Assembly (NCBI RefSeq): GCF_018399035.1
Contig: NZ_CP073760.1
Span: 1,178,001-1,242,000 of the forward strand
From: Thiocapsa sp.
Lineage (GTDB): Bacteria > Pseudomonadota > Gammaproteobacteria > Chromatiales > Chromatiaceae
Direction: 5' to 3'
Length of the DNA stretch: 64,000 nt
Positions 7,817 to 15,414 of the stretch are shown here, piece by piece (the stretch's first letter is position 1; the number at the start of each line of letters is the position of its first letter). The notes under the pieces were generated by a model. It was not told the DNA's origin. It ran no database searches and was given only the letters and a program-made list of their open reading frames with translations. The position numbers and the translations under genes are program-made.

Positions 7817-10395
7817 AAGACGAGCAGGATCTCCGCTTCCTCGACGCCCGCCTCAGCCTCACTCGACGCGGCTTTCTCAAAACCACGGCGGCCGCGGCCG
7901 CCGCCGTCGGCGCGGGGGGCCTAGTGCAGACGCGCGAGGCCCAGGGCTTCGCCTTCGAGCCCTATCCCCGCGACGATGAGCTCCAGACGGTGGTCACGAG
8001 CTGCGCCCACAACTGCGGCTCGCGCCACATGCTGGTCGCCCACAAGAAGGGCGACGTGATCGTGCGCATCTCCACGGACGACGGCCGCTACCAGCAGGGT
8101 GGCTTTTTCGGCAAGGACACCGAGGAGGAGCCGCAGGTGCGTGCGTGCCTGCGTGGGCGCTCCTACCGCCAGCGCCTCTACTCCGCGGAGCGGCTGCTCT
8201 ACCCAATGGGCCGCGTCGGTAAGCGCGGCGAGGGGAAATTCAAACGCATCAGCTGGGACGAGGCACTGGACCATGTCGCCGACAAGATGATCGAGCTCAA
8301 GGACAAGTACGGGTCCACCGCTCTGCTCGACCAGAGCTACGCCGGGGCCTCTTACGGGGTGTTGCACAAGTCCGACCAGATCGAGGGCCTGCTGGGGCGC
8401 TTCCTCGGCATGTTCAGCTGCCGCACCAGCTCCTGGTCGGTGCCCTCCTACCAGGGCACCACCGCCAGCTCCCGCTGGACCTTCGGCACCATCGAGGACG
8501 GCAACGAGGACGACACCTTCGCTCACTCGAAGCTGATCATCATGTGGGGCTGGAATCCCGCCTACACCTTCCACGGCGGCAACACCTTCTACTACATGCG
8601 CCTAGCCAAGCAGAGGGGCTGCAAGTTCGTGCTGGTGGACCCTCAGTACACGGACTCCGCCGCCAGCTACGACGCCTGGTGGATCCCGATCAGGCCCAAT
8701 ACCGACGCGGCCATGATGGCGGGGATGGCCCACTACATCTTCGCCAACGGCCTGCAGGATCAGGACTTCATCAACCGCTTCTGCCATGGCATGGATGCGG
8801 GGACCATGCCGGACTGGGCGAGCGGCAGCCCCAACGGCCAGGAGAACTTCCGCGACTACATCCTGGGCACCGACGACGGCCAGCCCAAGACCCCGGAGTG
8901 GGCGGCTCAGATCTGCGGGGTGAGCGCCGAGGACATCAAGAAGCTCGCCCACCTGTACGCCTCCACCAAGCCGGCGGCGCTGAAGGCCTCCTGGGCCCCG
9001 GGACGCAACGCGTACGGGGAGCAGTACAACCGCATGGGGGCGGCGCTGCAGGCCATGACCGGCAACATCGGGGTACTCGGCGGGTCCGCCGAAGGCGTCG
9101 GCAAGGCCTGGCACGCGGAGGCGGTGGCCTATCCCTACGATCAGTTCTCCAACATCTGGTTCTCATCGATCAAGTCCGACCGCTGGGCCCACTGCGTGCT
9201 GAACTATCCCAATGTTCAGCGCGAGGAAATCGGGTTGTGGCCGCGGCAGGACGAGATGGACGGCGTCATCCCCAACATCAAGGGGATCTTCTGGCACGGG
9301 TCGGACTGGTTCAACCAGCTCACCAATATCAACAAGGAAATCGAGGCCATCCAGAAGCTGGAGCTGGTGGTGTGCATGGACTCCACCATCACGCCCTCCG
9401 GGCTCTACGCCGACGTGCTGTTGCCGGTGGCCACCCACTTCGAGCGTCACGACGTAGCCCTGCCCTGGTACAAGGGCCACTACTACATCCACCGGCCTAA
9501 GGTGATCGAGCCGCTGGGGGAGTCGAAGAGCGACTTTCAGATCTTCACGGAGCTGGCCTACCGCATCGGCCAGCGCACCGGGATGGGGGACCGCTTCGGG
9601 CAGGCGTACAACCCCAAGGCGACCCGGGCTTACTGGCACGACCCCGACCCGGTGGAGGAGGCGTATCTTCGGGAGTGGTGGGAGAACAAGGTCATGCCCA
9701 ACCATCAGGTGGACATGCCCTGGGAGGAGTTCAAGCAGCACGGCGTCTACAAGTTCAAGCTGGCCCAGCCGCACGTCGCCTTCCGCGACCAGATCGAGAA
9801 CGGTGCCGCCTTCCAGACCCCCTCGGGCAAGATCGAGATTCTGTCCACCACGCTCGCCCAGATCAGTGACTGGACCCGGACCATGTACGGCTATCACATC
9901 CCGTCGATCCCCAAGTGGATCGAGCCCTGGGAGTCCCTCAACAGCCCGAAAACGGCGAGGCACCCCTTCCACCTGATCTCCCCGCACCCGCGCTGGCGGA
10001 CCCACTCCATCTTCAACAACTGCGCCTGGCTGCGGGAGACCTACGAGCAGGAGGTCACCATCAACACCGCCGACGCCAAACGACTGGGGATCGTCACCGG
10101 CGACACGGCGGAGCTTTGGAACGACCGGGGTCGCGTGGTGGTGCCGGTCTACGTTACCGAGCGCTGCATGCCGGGCGTCCTGGTGCTCCACGAGGGGGCC
10201 TGGATCGATCTCGACGAAAACGGGGTCGACCGATCCGGCAATCCGGACATGCTCACCCTGGACGAGCCGAGTCCCGCCGGGGCTTTCGCCTACAACACGG
10301 TGCTTTGCAACATCGCCAAGACCGACCTGACGCACCGTCCGGGCTGGGACCAGCTCGCGACATCTCGGGCGCACGTTTTCCGCCGTGATCTCTGA
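7813..10395 (+). CDS. Tat-exported DmsA-like molybdopterin oxidoreductase (copy 1)
   Basis: This 860-residue catalytic subunit of the DMSO reductase family has a twin-arginine signal (LTRRGFLKTTAAAAAA) and so acts in the periplasm. Its best resemblance is DmsA: VRACLRGRS, a GEGKF-[KR]-ISWDEA segment and the C-terminal dinucleotide-binding domain with NDRGRV. The N-terminal iron-sulfur motif is C64-x3-C68-x3-H72-x39-C112: the third Cys of the usual DmsA motif is His. A Ser in VPSYQG (about 212) aligns with the molybdenum-ligating Ser of DmsA. It is translationally coupled to the pentahaem cytochrome. No DmsC/NrfD membrane subunit is nearby. Substrate and direction are unknown; S-oxide, oxyanion or sulfur-compound turnover are possible. 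Confidence 0.93.
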   Translation: MKDEQDLRFLDARLSLTRRGFLKTTAAAAAAVGAGGLVQTREAQGFAFEPYPRDDELQTVVTSCAHNCGSRHMLVAHKKGDVIVRISTDDGRYQQGGFFGKDTEEEPQVRACLRGRSYRQRLYSAERLLYPMGRVGKRGEGKFKRISWDEALDHVADKMIELKDKYGSTALLDQSYAGASYGVLHKSDQIEGLLGRFLGMFSCRTSSWSVPSYQGTTASSRWTFGTIEDGNEDDTFAHSKLIIMWGWNPAYTFHGGNTFYYMRLAKQRGCKFVLVDPQYTDSAASYDAWWIPIRPNTDAAMMAGMAHYIFANGLQDQDFINRFCHGMDAGTMPDWASGSPNGQENFRDYILGTDDGQPKTPEWAAQICGVSAEDIKKLAHLYASTKPAALKASWAPGRNAYGEQYNRMGAALQAMTGNIGVLGGSAEGVGKAWHAEAVAYPYDQFSNIWFSSIKSDRWAHCVLNYPNVQREEIGLWPRQDEMDGVIPNIKGIFWHGSDWFNQLTNINKEIEAIQKLELVVCMDSTITPSGLYADVLLPVATHFERHDVALPWYKGHYYIHRPKVIEPLGESKSDFQIFTELAYRIGQRTGMGDRFGQAYNPKATRAYWHDPDPVEEAYLREWWENKVMPNHQVDMPWEEFKQHGVYKFKLAQPHVAFRDQIENGAAFQTPSGKIEILSTTLAQISDWTRTMYGYHIPSIPKWIEPWESLNSPKTARHPFHLISPHPRWRTHSIFNNCAWLRETYEQEVTINTADAKRLGIVTGDTAELWNDRGRVVVPVYVTERCMPGVLVLHEGAWIDLDENGVDRSGNPDMLTLDEPSPAGAFAYNTVLCNIAKTDLTHRPGWDQLATSRAHVFRRDL

Positions 10396-10575
10396 GCACG
10401 AATCGGATCTTGGTTCACCATGAACGCGAATGAACGCGAATGGCGGGGGCAACGGGTGCGGGCAACGGCTGGCCAGCAGGCCGTTCGTTGAGCGCTTCCC
10501 GGTCCCCGCGGCGTTCTCTGCGTCTCTGCGGTACACCTGCTTACCCGGCGGCAAGGGCTTATTGAGGATCGACCC

Positions 10576-11244
10576 ATGGTTGACGAGAACGACAAGACGA
10601 CGATCAAAGAGGCCATCAAGCGCCGCAAGCGCGAGGTGTACAAGCCGGTGGTGCCCGAGATGCAACTCGGTTTCGTGCACCACAACGTGGATTGTATCGG
10701 CTGCCGTGCCTGCGAGATTGCCTGTAAGGACAAGAACGGGCTGTCTGCCGGGCCGCGCTTTCGCCGGGTGCAGTATGTGGAGGGCGGGATCTACCCGGAC
10801 GTCTATGCCTACAAGGTCAACGTCTCCTGCAATCACTGCGCGGAGCCGGCCTGCCTGCCCGCTTGTCCCACCGGGGCCATCTGGAAGCGGGCGGACAACG
10901 GCATCGTGGATATCGACTCGACGCTGTGCATTGGCTGCCGCCGGTGCGAGGCGACCTGTCCCTACGGCGCGCCCCAGTTCATCCCGGATCAGAACATCGT
11001 CTCCAAGTGCAATTTGTGCGTCGACGAGATCGAGGCGGGGCGCAAGCCCTACTGTGTGATGGCCTGCATGATGCGGGTGCTCGACGTCGGCCCGATCGAC
11101 CTGCTGCGCGCGAATGTCCAGGAAACCAAGGCCATCGGCCCCGGGGAGGAACCGGTGCGGGCAGTGAAGAATTTCGCTAACCCGGAGTTGACCAACCCAT
11201 CCATCGTGTTCGTGGCCCACAGTAAGGGAAAGGTGGAGAGCTGA
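10576..11244 (+). CDS. DmsB-like four [4Fe-4S] cluster electron-transfer subunit
   Basis: This 222-residue protein has no signal peptide and contains four cysteine groups typical of DmsB/PsrB/NrfC: CIGCRACEIACKDKN, CNHCAEPACLPACPTGAI, CIGCRRCEATCPYG, and CNLC with a distal CVMAC. It would pass electrons between the molybdoenzyme and the pentahaem cytochrome or quinone pool, probably exported together with its Tat-signal partner (known for the family). The 180-base gap before it, 10396-10575, holds a short direct repeat (atgaacgcga twice) and no gene. A broken copy of its 3' end lies at 12010-12108. The second molybdoenzyme has no such subunit. Confidence 0.92.
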   Translation: MVDENDKTTIKEAIKRRKREVYKPVVPEMQLGFVHHNVDCIGCRACEIACKDKNGLSAGPRFRRVQYVEGGIYPDVYAYKVNVSCNHCAEPACLPACPTGAIWKRADNGIVDIDSTLCIGCRRCEATCPYGAPQFIPDQNIVSKCNLCVDEIEAGRKPYCVMACMMRVLDVGPIDLLRANVQETKAIGPGEEPVRAVKNFANPELTNPSIVFVAHSKGKVES

Positions 11245-11253
11245 GTGCCGTGC

Positions 11254-11446
11254 TAAACCGCGCCCAGTGCGGTATGCGATGTTTTTGGATGGGATCGGCC
11301 CCGGCGGATTTCAGAGCCGCTGGAGCTGGCGCGGTTTAAAGTATTAAAAAATATAAAATTTTAAACCGCGTCCCCCGCTAAGGGTCGTGGATTCACCAAA
11401 CTTCGAACTCACTCGAAAGTGAGCATCTCGCTCTGGACGCGGTTTA
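11254..11446. repeat. AAACCGCG-family dispersed repeat, full-length copy
   Basis: Two imperfect palindromes are joined by an AT-rich linker (aagtattaaaaaatataaaa). The left module has ends AAACCGCGCC/GGCGCGGTTT and the right AAACCGCGTC/GACGCGGTTT. It starts ten bases after the ferredoxin stop. Related copies lie near 43945, 45534/47963, 56522 and 62115. Confidence 0.9.
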
Positions 11447-11498
11447 GCTGACTCGCAAAACAATGCGCGAACCACAATCGAGGATGGAGGATAGGCCC

Positions 11499-11927
11499 AT
11501 GAAGACCGGTACCCTGAAGCAGCGGATGCAAACCCTGGTGACGACAACCCTGACCGTCTTGGCCGCCTCGGGCAGCCTTGGCCTGGCCGAGGCGGAAGAC
11601 ACCCAGCCGGCAAGCCCGGCCCAGACGCAATCCAACGCCATGTCGGTGCAGAGCGCCCTCGAGGCCATGAAGGGCATGGGTGGCTACTATCGAAAAACCG
11701 CGGAGGGTGACGTGCTGCTCTTTCCCCTTGGGCAGGGGGATTCCTGGCAGAGGAACCATCCCGCGACCGGCGGTATGCAGGGCATGAGTGGTATGGAAGG
11801 CATGGAGGCGATGGGTGGGGTCAGCGGCTATTTCCACGTCCAGCCGTCGGGCCAGACCACCTTCTACCCCTATCCGGGCGTGCCGGTCGGGATGAGCGGA
11901 ATGAGCGGAAGGCCAGCCGGGCATTAG
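11499..11927 (+). CDS. Secreted Met-rich protein with two hairpin motifs (copy 2)
   Basis: This 142-residue protein has a signal peptide (MKTGTLKQRM...GLAEAED) and a GGAGG ribosome site before the ATG at 11499. It has fewer Met-Gly repeats than its relatives (GGMQGMSGMEGMEAMGG and VGMSGMSG). It does carry the family motif twice: GGYYRKTAEGDVLLFPLG and SGYFHVQPSGQTTFYPYPG. It lies between the intact iron-sulfur gene and a 3' relic of a second copy of that gene, so this stretch has been rearranged. Probably periplasmic, function unknown, same family as the proteins at 6021 and 14246. Confidence 0.82.
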   Translation: MKTGTLKQRMQTLVTTTLTVLAASGSLGLAEAEDTQPASPAQTQSNAMSVQSALEAMKGMGGYYRKTAEGDVLLFPLGQGDSWQRNHPATGGMQGMSGMEGMEAMGGVSGYFHVQPSGQTTFYPYPGVPVGMSGMSGRPAGH

Positions 11928-12009
11928 CGATTGCCGGAGAACCATCTGCCTGATCGGGAAGGATTTTCATCTGCCTTCGGCGTCGCGTCGAAGGCGGGCA
12001 AACAGACCA

Positions 12010-12108
12010 ATCGGCCCCGGGGAGGAACCGGTGCGGGCGGTGAAGAACTTCGCTCACCCGGAGTTGACCAGCCCCTCCATCCCGTTCATCCCCCCACAGC
12101 AAGGGTAA
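12010..12108 (+). pseudogene. 3' relic of a second DmsB-like gene
   Basis: Thirty-two codons plus TAA read IGPGEEPVRAVKNFAHPELT... and match the last third of the intact iron-sulfur gene at 11135-11240 almost codon for codon (intact: IGPGEEPVRAVKNFANPELT...). The upstream part is missing. It is most simply explained by a former tandem copy lost through deletion, or by a partial duplication that brought in the repeat and the Met-rich gene between the two. Confidence 0.85.
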
Positions 12109-12114
12109 GGTGTC

Positions 12115-12891
12115 ATGAATGCCGTTCTGCGAGCCGTCCCGCCCGAGGAGGGTACCCTCAAGCGCTTCTGCACAGTGGCGGCGGAGGACCTCGCCCTGCT
12201 CGCCCTGCTCCACGACCGGGAGCTGACCCCGGAGCTGCTGCTTTCCCTCTGGGAGCACTGCTACGAGGACTTCCTCGGGATTTCGCTGCGGACCCAGCGC
12301 GGGCGCCAGGCCGAGGAGCTGTTCCGGGAGGGGCTGACGGAGATCCCGGCGAGCCACAGCCAAGAGGCGATGGACCAGCTGGCCGCCGACTATGCAGACA
12401 TCTACCTCAACCACGGCATCGGTGCCTCACCCTGCGAGTCGGTCTGGCTTGACGACGACCACCTCACCATGCAGGAGCCCATGTTCCGGGTGCGGGCCTG
12501 GTACCGTAGCCACGGCCTTGCAGTGGAGGACTGGCGCCGCCGAACGGACGACCACTTGGTCCATCAGCTGCGCTTTCTCGCGCACCTGATGACCGCGGAG
12601 GGCCCCGGGGAGGCGGCCCTGTCGGATGCGGCCCGGTTCCTGGACGAGCACCTGCTGCATTGGATCGACGCCTTCGCCGCCCGGGTCGCCACGCGCTGCG
12701 CGACCCGCTTCTACGCCGGGCTGGCCATGCTCACCGCGGCTTGGCTGGACGAGTTCCGGGACCTCCTCGCGGAGATCCTGGAGCAGCCCCGGCCGACCGC
12801 GGAGGAAATCGCCGAGCGCCTGAACGCGGCGTCGTCGGCCCCGGTCGAGGTGGCGGGCCCGTACGTTCCGGGCACCGCACCCGGCTGGTAG
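12115..12891 (+). CDS. TorD/DmsD-family molybdoenzyme chaperone
   Basis: This 258-residue, all-helical cytoplasmic protein carries the TorD signature ADYADIYLN...GIGASPCESV, then a stretch with ..MFRVRAWYRSHGLAVEDW and DDHLVHQLRFL. Such chaperones bind the Tat signal of a specific molybdoenzyme and hold it until the cofactor is inserted. One chaperone gene here probably serves both molybdoenzymes. Two bases separate its stop from the next start, so it is co-translated with the polyferredoxin. Confidence 0.92.
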   Translation: MNAVLRAVPPEEGTLKRFCTVAAEDLALLALLHDRELTPELLLSLWEHCYEDFLGISLRTQRGRQAEELFREGLTEIPASHSQEAMDQLAADYADIYLNHGIGASPCESVWLDDDHLTMQEPMFRVRAWYRSHGLAVEDWRRRTDDHLVHQLRFLAHLMTAEGPGEAALSDAARFLDEHLLHWIDAFAARVATRCATRFYAGLAMLTAAWLDEFRDLLAEILEQPRPTAEEIAERLNAASSAPVEVAGPYVPGTAPGW

Positions 12892-12893
12892 CG

Positions 12894-13943
12894 GTGAACT
12901 TATGGGGCGCCGGGCTCGCGTTGGATGACCTCCTGCCGGAGGTCGTCAGCGAACGTTGCGTCCATGCCCGGATGGCGCAGGCGACCTGCCGGGCCTGCGT
13001 TGATGCTTGCCCGCGCTCGGCCTGGGTGCTGGACGAAGAACGTCTCGGCATCGACGCGGCCCGCTGCGACGGCTGCGGCCTGTGCGCGCCGGCGTGTCCC
13101 GAGGGGGCAGTGCTGGAGCACTGGCGGCCACTGCGGCTGCGGGTCAACGGGGTCAAAGTCGCCTTCGCCGCCTGTGCGGAGGCGAAGGTGGACGGGGATG
13201 GGACATTCGTCCCCTGTCTTCACATCCTGGGAGTGCGCCGGCTGCTCGAGCTGCACCGCGATGGCGTGGGCCGGCTGGTGCTCGCCCGGGGCGATTGCGA
13301 TGCCTGCCCTCGCGGGGGCGTCGTCCGCCTCGATCGAGCGCTGGGAGAGGTGAATCTGCTACTGCGGAGTCGTGGCCTGCCGTTGGTCGATTCAGCCTTT
13401 CTTCCGTCGGCGGCCTGGTCGGCAGAGCTGGCCGTGGCGCGTGCCAGCCACCGTCCCGAGGAGGTCGGCCGGCGGGCCTTCTTCCGCCGGGTGCTGACCG
13501 AGGCCACGGAACGGGCCGTGGACCTAGCCGAACGGGACGGGGAGGGGATGCCCTGCTTTGTACCTCCTGGACGGATCGTCCCCCGCAACGGGGAAGGATG
13601 CCTGAGCCTCAACGCCCCGCGTATCGACGAGGCAGGCTGCTCCGGTTGCGACGCCTGCGTCCGGCTCTGTCCCCATGAGGCGATCGCGCTCACCCCGGAA
13701 GGCTATCGCCTCGACCCGGACGGCTGCACCGGCTGTGGTATCTGCGTGGATGCCTGCAACCGGGGCGCGGTGCGGGTGGAGCGGCTCGCCGCCGACCCAC
13801 AGACTCTAGTCCCCCTGGCGACCCGCCGCTGCCGCGCCTGCGGGGCCGATTTTCATCTGCCCGCCGCGCGTCCCGCGTCCGCCCGCTGTCCCATCTGTGC
13901 GAAGACATCACATCAGCGCCGGCTTTTCCAGGTGCTGGATTAG
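12894..13943 (+). CDS. Polyferredoxin with C-terminal zinc ribbon
   Basis: This 349-residue protein without a signal peptide starts at a GTG two bases after the TorD stop. It has an N-terminal cluster pair (CRACVDACPRSAW, CDGCGLCAPACPEGAV), a middle region with scattered Cys (CDACPRGG), and a second pair near the C-terminus (CSGCDACVRLCPHEAI, CTGCGICVDACNRGAV). It ends in a CxxC...CxxC ribbon (CRACGADF...CPIC). It resembles NapF-like ferredoxins that help assemble or reduce molybdoenzymes in the cytoplasm. Being co-expressed with the chaperone suggests a maturation role (inference). Confidence 0.85.
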   Translation: MNLWGAGLALDDLLPEVVSERCVHARMAQATCRACVDACPRSAWVLDEERLGIDAARCDGCGLCAPACPEGAVLEHWRPLRLRVNGVKVAFAACAEAKVDGDGTFVPCLHILGVRRLLELHRDGVGRLVLARGDCDACPRGGVVRLDRALGEVNLLLRSRGLPLVDSAFLPSAAWSAELAVARASHRPEEVGRRAFFRRVLTEATERAVDLAERDGEGMPCFVPPGRIVPRNGEGCLSLNAPRIDEAGCSGCDACVRLCPHEAIALTPEGYRLDPDGCTGCGICVDACNRGAVRVERLAADPQTLVPLATRRCRACGADFHLPAARPASARCPICAKTSHQRRLFQVLD

Positions 13944-14245
13944 GAAGGCGCTGAACCTGGAAAGCGAGCGTTTTCATTCGATTGTGAATCTCCTCTAATG
14001 ACGCGAATCGGAAATGCGGACCGTGTTGGCCTGTCGTTTGCTAGCGGTTACGGAAAAGCAGATCGAATGCCGTCCCGGCCTTTGATCAGCACGCACTCCA
14101 AGAGGCGCCAAACTTGGTGTGCTTCAGATTCAATGGCTTGCAGCCGTTGACTATGGCGGGGTATCCCGCGCGCGGGAAGCGCCGAGTTGATCGGCACTTC
14201 CCCGATCCGGCAGTTACCAACTCCACAGAAACGAGGAAGACATCC
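13944..14245 (+). other. Promoter region before the third Met-rich gene
   Basis: These 302 bases contain the sigma-54 match at 14026 and then about 200 bases without a gene. I saw no TGAC-N5-GTCA palindrome in it. Confidence 0.5.
14026..14043 (+). promoter_or_regulatory. Sigma-54 (-24/-12) promoter
   Basis: The sequence ttggcctgtcgtttgcta has GG at 14028-14029 and GC at 14040-14041, ten bases apart, with TGGC and TTGCT boxes. It shares CGTTTGCT with the promoter at 5337. The gene it would drive is the Met-rich protein at 14246. Confidence 0.6.
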
Positions 14246-14887
14246 ATGAAAATCAATAAGCTTGCGCTCACCCTGGGGCTTTTCGTTGCCACCTCCACTG
14301 CCATCGCGGACATGTCCGGCATGGGCGGCATGTCGGGGATGAGCGGCATGGGCGGGATGGGCGGCATGTCGGGGATGTCCGGCATGGGCGGCATGGGCGG
14401 CATGTCGGGGATGTCCGGCATGGGCGGGATGGGCGGCATGTCGGGGATGTCCGGCATGGGTGGGATGGGCGGCATGTCGGGGATGTCCGGCATGGGCGGC
14501 ATGAGCGGCATGAGCGGCATGAGCGGCATGAGCGGCATGAGCGGCATGGCCGGGACCTATCACGTCACGCCCCAGGGCGTTCTGCTTCAGCCGGCGGGCA
14601 TGAGTGGGATGTCCGGCATGAGCGGCATGTCCGGGATGGGCGGCATGTCCGGGATGGGCGGCATGTCCGGGATGTCCGGCATGGGCGGCATGGGCGGCAT
14701 GTCCGGAATGAGCGGCATGGGCGGCATGGGCGGCATGTCGGGGATGCCCGGCATGGGTGGGATGGGCGGCATGTCGGGGATGTCCGGCATGGGTGGGATG
14801 GGCGGCATGTCGGGGATGTCCGGCATGGGTGGGATGGGCGGCATGTCGGGGATGTCCGGCATGTCCGGCATGGGCGGGATGCGCTGA
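14246..14887 (+). CDS. Secreted methionine-rich Gly-Met-Ser/Gly repeat protein (copy 3)
   Basis: This 213-residue protein has a clean signal peptide ([21 protein letters not shown]). The mature protein is almost entirely M-S-G/M-G-G triplets ordered in 12-residue units, broken once in the middle by [18 protein letters not shown], the same motif as in the proteins at 6021 and 11499. It has no Cys, His is limited to the motif, and it ends in MR. A GAGGAAG ribosome site precedes the ATG. It has its own sigma-54 promoter match. A stem-loop (GGGCGC/GCGCCC, about 14908-14931) follows the gene. Function unknown. Confidence 0.88.
   Translation: MKINKLALTLGLFVATSTAIADMSGMGGMSGMSGMGGMGGMSGMSGMGGMGGMSGMSGMGGMGGMSGMSGMGGMGGMSGMSGMGGMSGMSGMSGMSGMSGMAGTYHVTPQGVLLQPAGMSGMSGMSGMSGMGGMSGMGGMSGMSGMGGMGGMSGMSGMGGMGGMSGMPGMGGMGGMSGMSGMGGMGGMSGMSGMGGMGGMSGMSGMSGMGGMR
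14312..14878 (+). repeat. In-gene 36-base tandem repeat
   Basis: Units of 36 bases coding for [12 protein letters not shown] are repeated nearly identically on both sides of the central motif. The array is close in sequence to that at 6111-6893, which makes exchange between the two genes plausible. Confidence 0.9.
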
Positions 14888-14939
14888 GCCATTCCGGTCC
14901 GATCGCGGGCGCTCCAGGGAAGGGCGCCCGTTCTGGAGG

Positions 14940-15128
14940 TTGACGCAGGGATACCAGACCGACCGGGCCGGCGCCAACCGCCCGGGCCTGCCGCCGGAGG
15001 AGCAGGACTGCACCAACTGCCAGTTCGTCCTCGGCGAGGGTGAGTGGGTGGGCTGCACCCTCTTCCCCGGCAAGTCCGTGGCGGCCAAGGGCTGGTGCAT
15101 ATCCTGGATGCCCAAGCCTGCCGCCTGA
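14940..15128 (+). CDS. HiPIP-like iron-sulfur protein without an export signal
   Basis: The 62-codon frame encodes the conserved half of a high-potential iron-sulfur protein: a Tyr in LTQGYQTDR, then [17 protein letters not shown] and KGWCISW, the four-Cys pattern C-x2-C-x(n)-C-x(n)-C of the family. HiPIPs carry electrons in the periplasm of purple bacteria and normally have a Tat leader. None is present; the only start is a TTG next to a GGAGG. Either the leader has been lost or the frame is a truncated relic. Confidence 0.6.
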   Translation: MTQGYQTDRAGANRPGLPPEEQDCTNCQFVLGEGEWVGCTLFPGKSVAAKGWCISWMPKPAA

Positions 15129-15145
15129 TCAGCTGCAGGTGGCAT

Positions 15146-15169
15146 GGGGTCGGACTCCGGTCCGACCCC
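15146..15169. other. Strong stem-loop after the HiPIP frame
   Basis: A ten-base-pair stem, GGGGTCGGAC/GTCCGACCCC, with a four-base loop follows the HiPIP stop. There is no T-run, so it is more likely an mRNA-stabilising or repeat hairpin than an intrinsic terminator. Confidence 0.4.
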
Positions 15170-15264
15170 CGCGGTCTGGGACCCTGACCTGGTCGGGTTT
15201 GTCTGGCGCAGTTCGACCTGGAGGTCGAGCCCTTCATGCAGCTCGGGGAGAGACCTCGGCCTCG

Positions 15265-15414
15265 ACCCTCACGGTCGCCGCGAAGATGCTCCAGGCGATT
15301 GGAAGGCGGCACGCGCAGAAAGTCGAGTGTGTCCGCCGCATCCAGGGCTTGCAGCTTGGCGTAGGCACGGCCGGGTGCGCAGCATGACGATTTGTCACAG
15401 CCAACAAGCAGCAT
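15265..15414 (-). pseudogene. Relic of a RelE/HigB-type toxin gene
   Basis: Reading leftward, residues about 13-50 (PGRAYAKLQALDAADTLDFL, then RVPPSNRLEHLRGDREG) match the middle of plasmid-maintenance toxins, whose usual text continues with GQYSIRINDQWRI. Here homology stops after GDREG and unrelated sequence follows, and the N-terminus is also abnormal. No antitoxin gene is adjacent. This marks an old toxin-antitoxin insertion. Confidence 0.5.

Noticed and set aside
7813..10395. Assignment as DMSO reductase, arsenite oxidase or thiosulfate/tetrathionate reductase
   Set aside because: Sequence resemblance is nearest to DmsA, but the altered cluster motif, missing membrane subunit and pentahaem partner do not fit a known enzyme well enough to name a substrate.
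9163..11220. 685-codon frame antisense to the first molybdoenzyme and the iron-sulfur gene
   Set aside because: It spans two genes and their spacer on the other strand; the composition is typical of GC-driven antisense frames.
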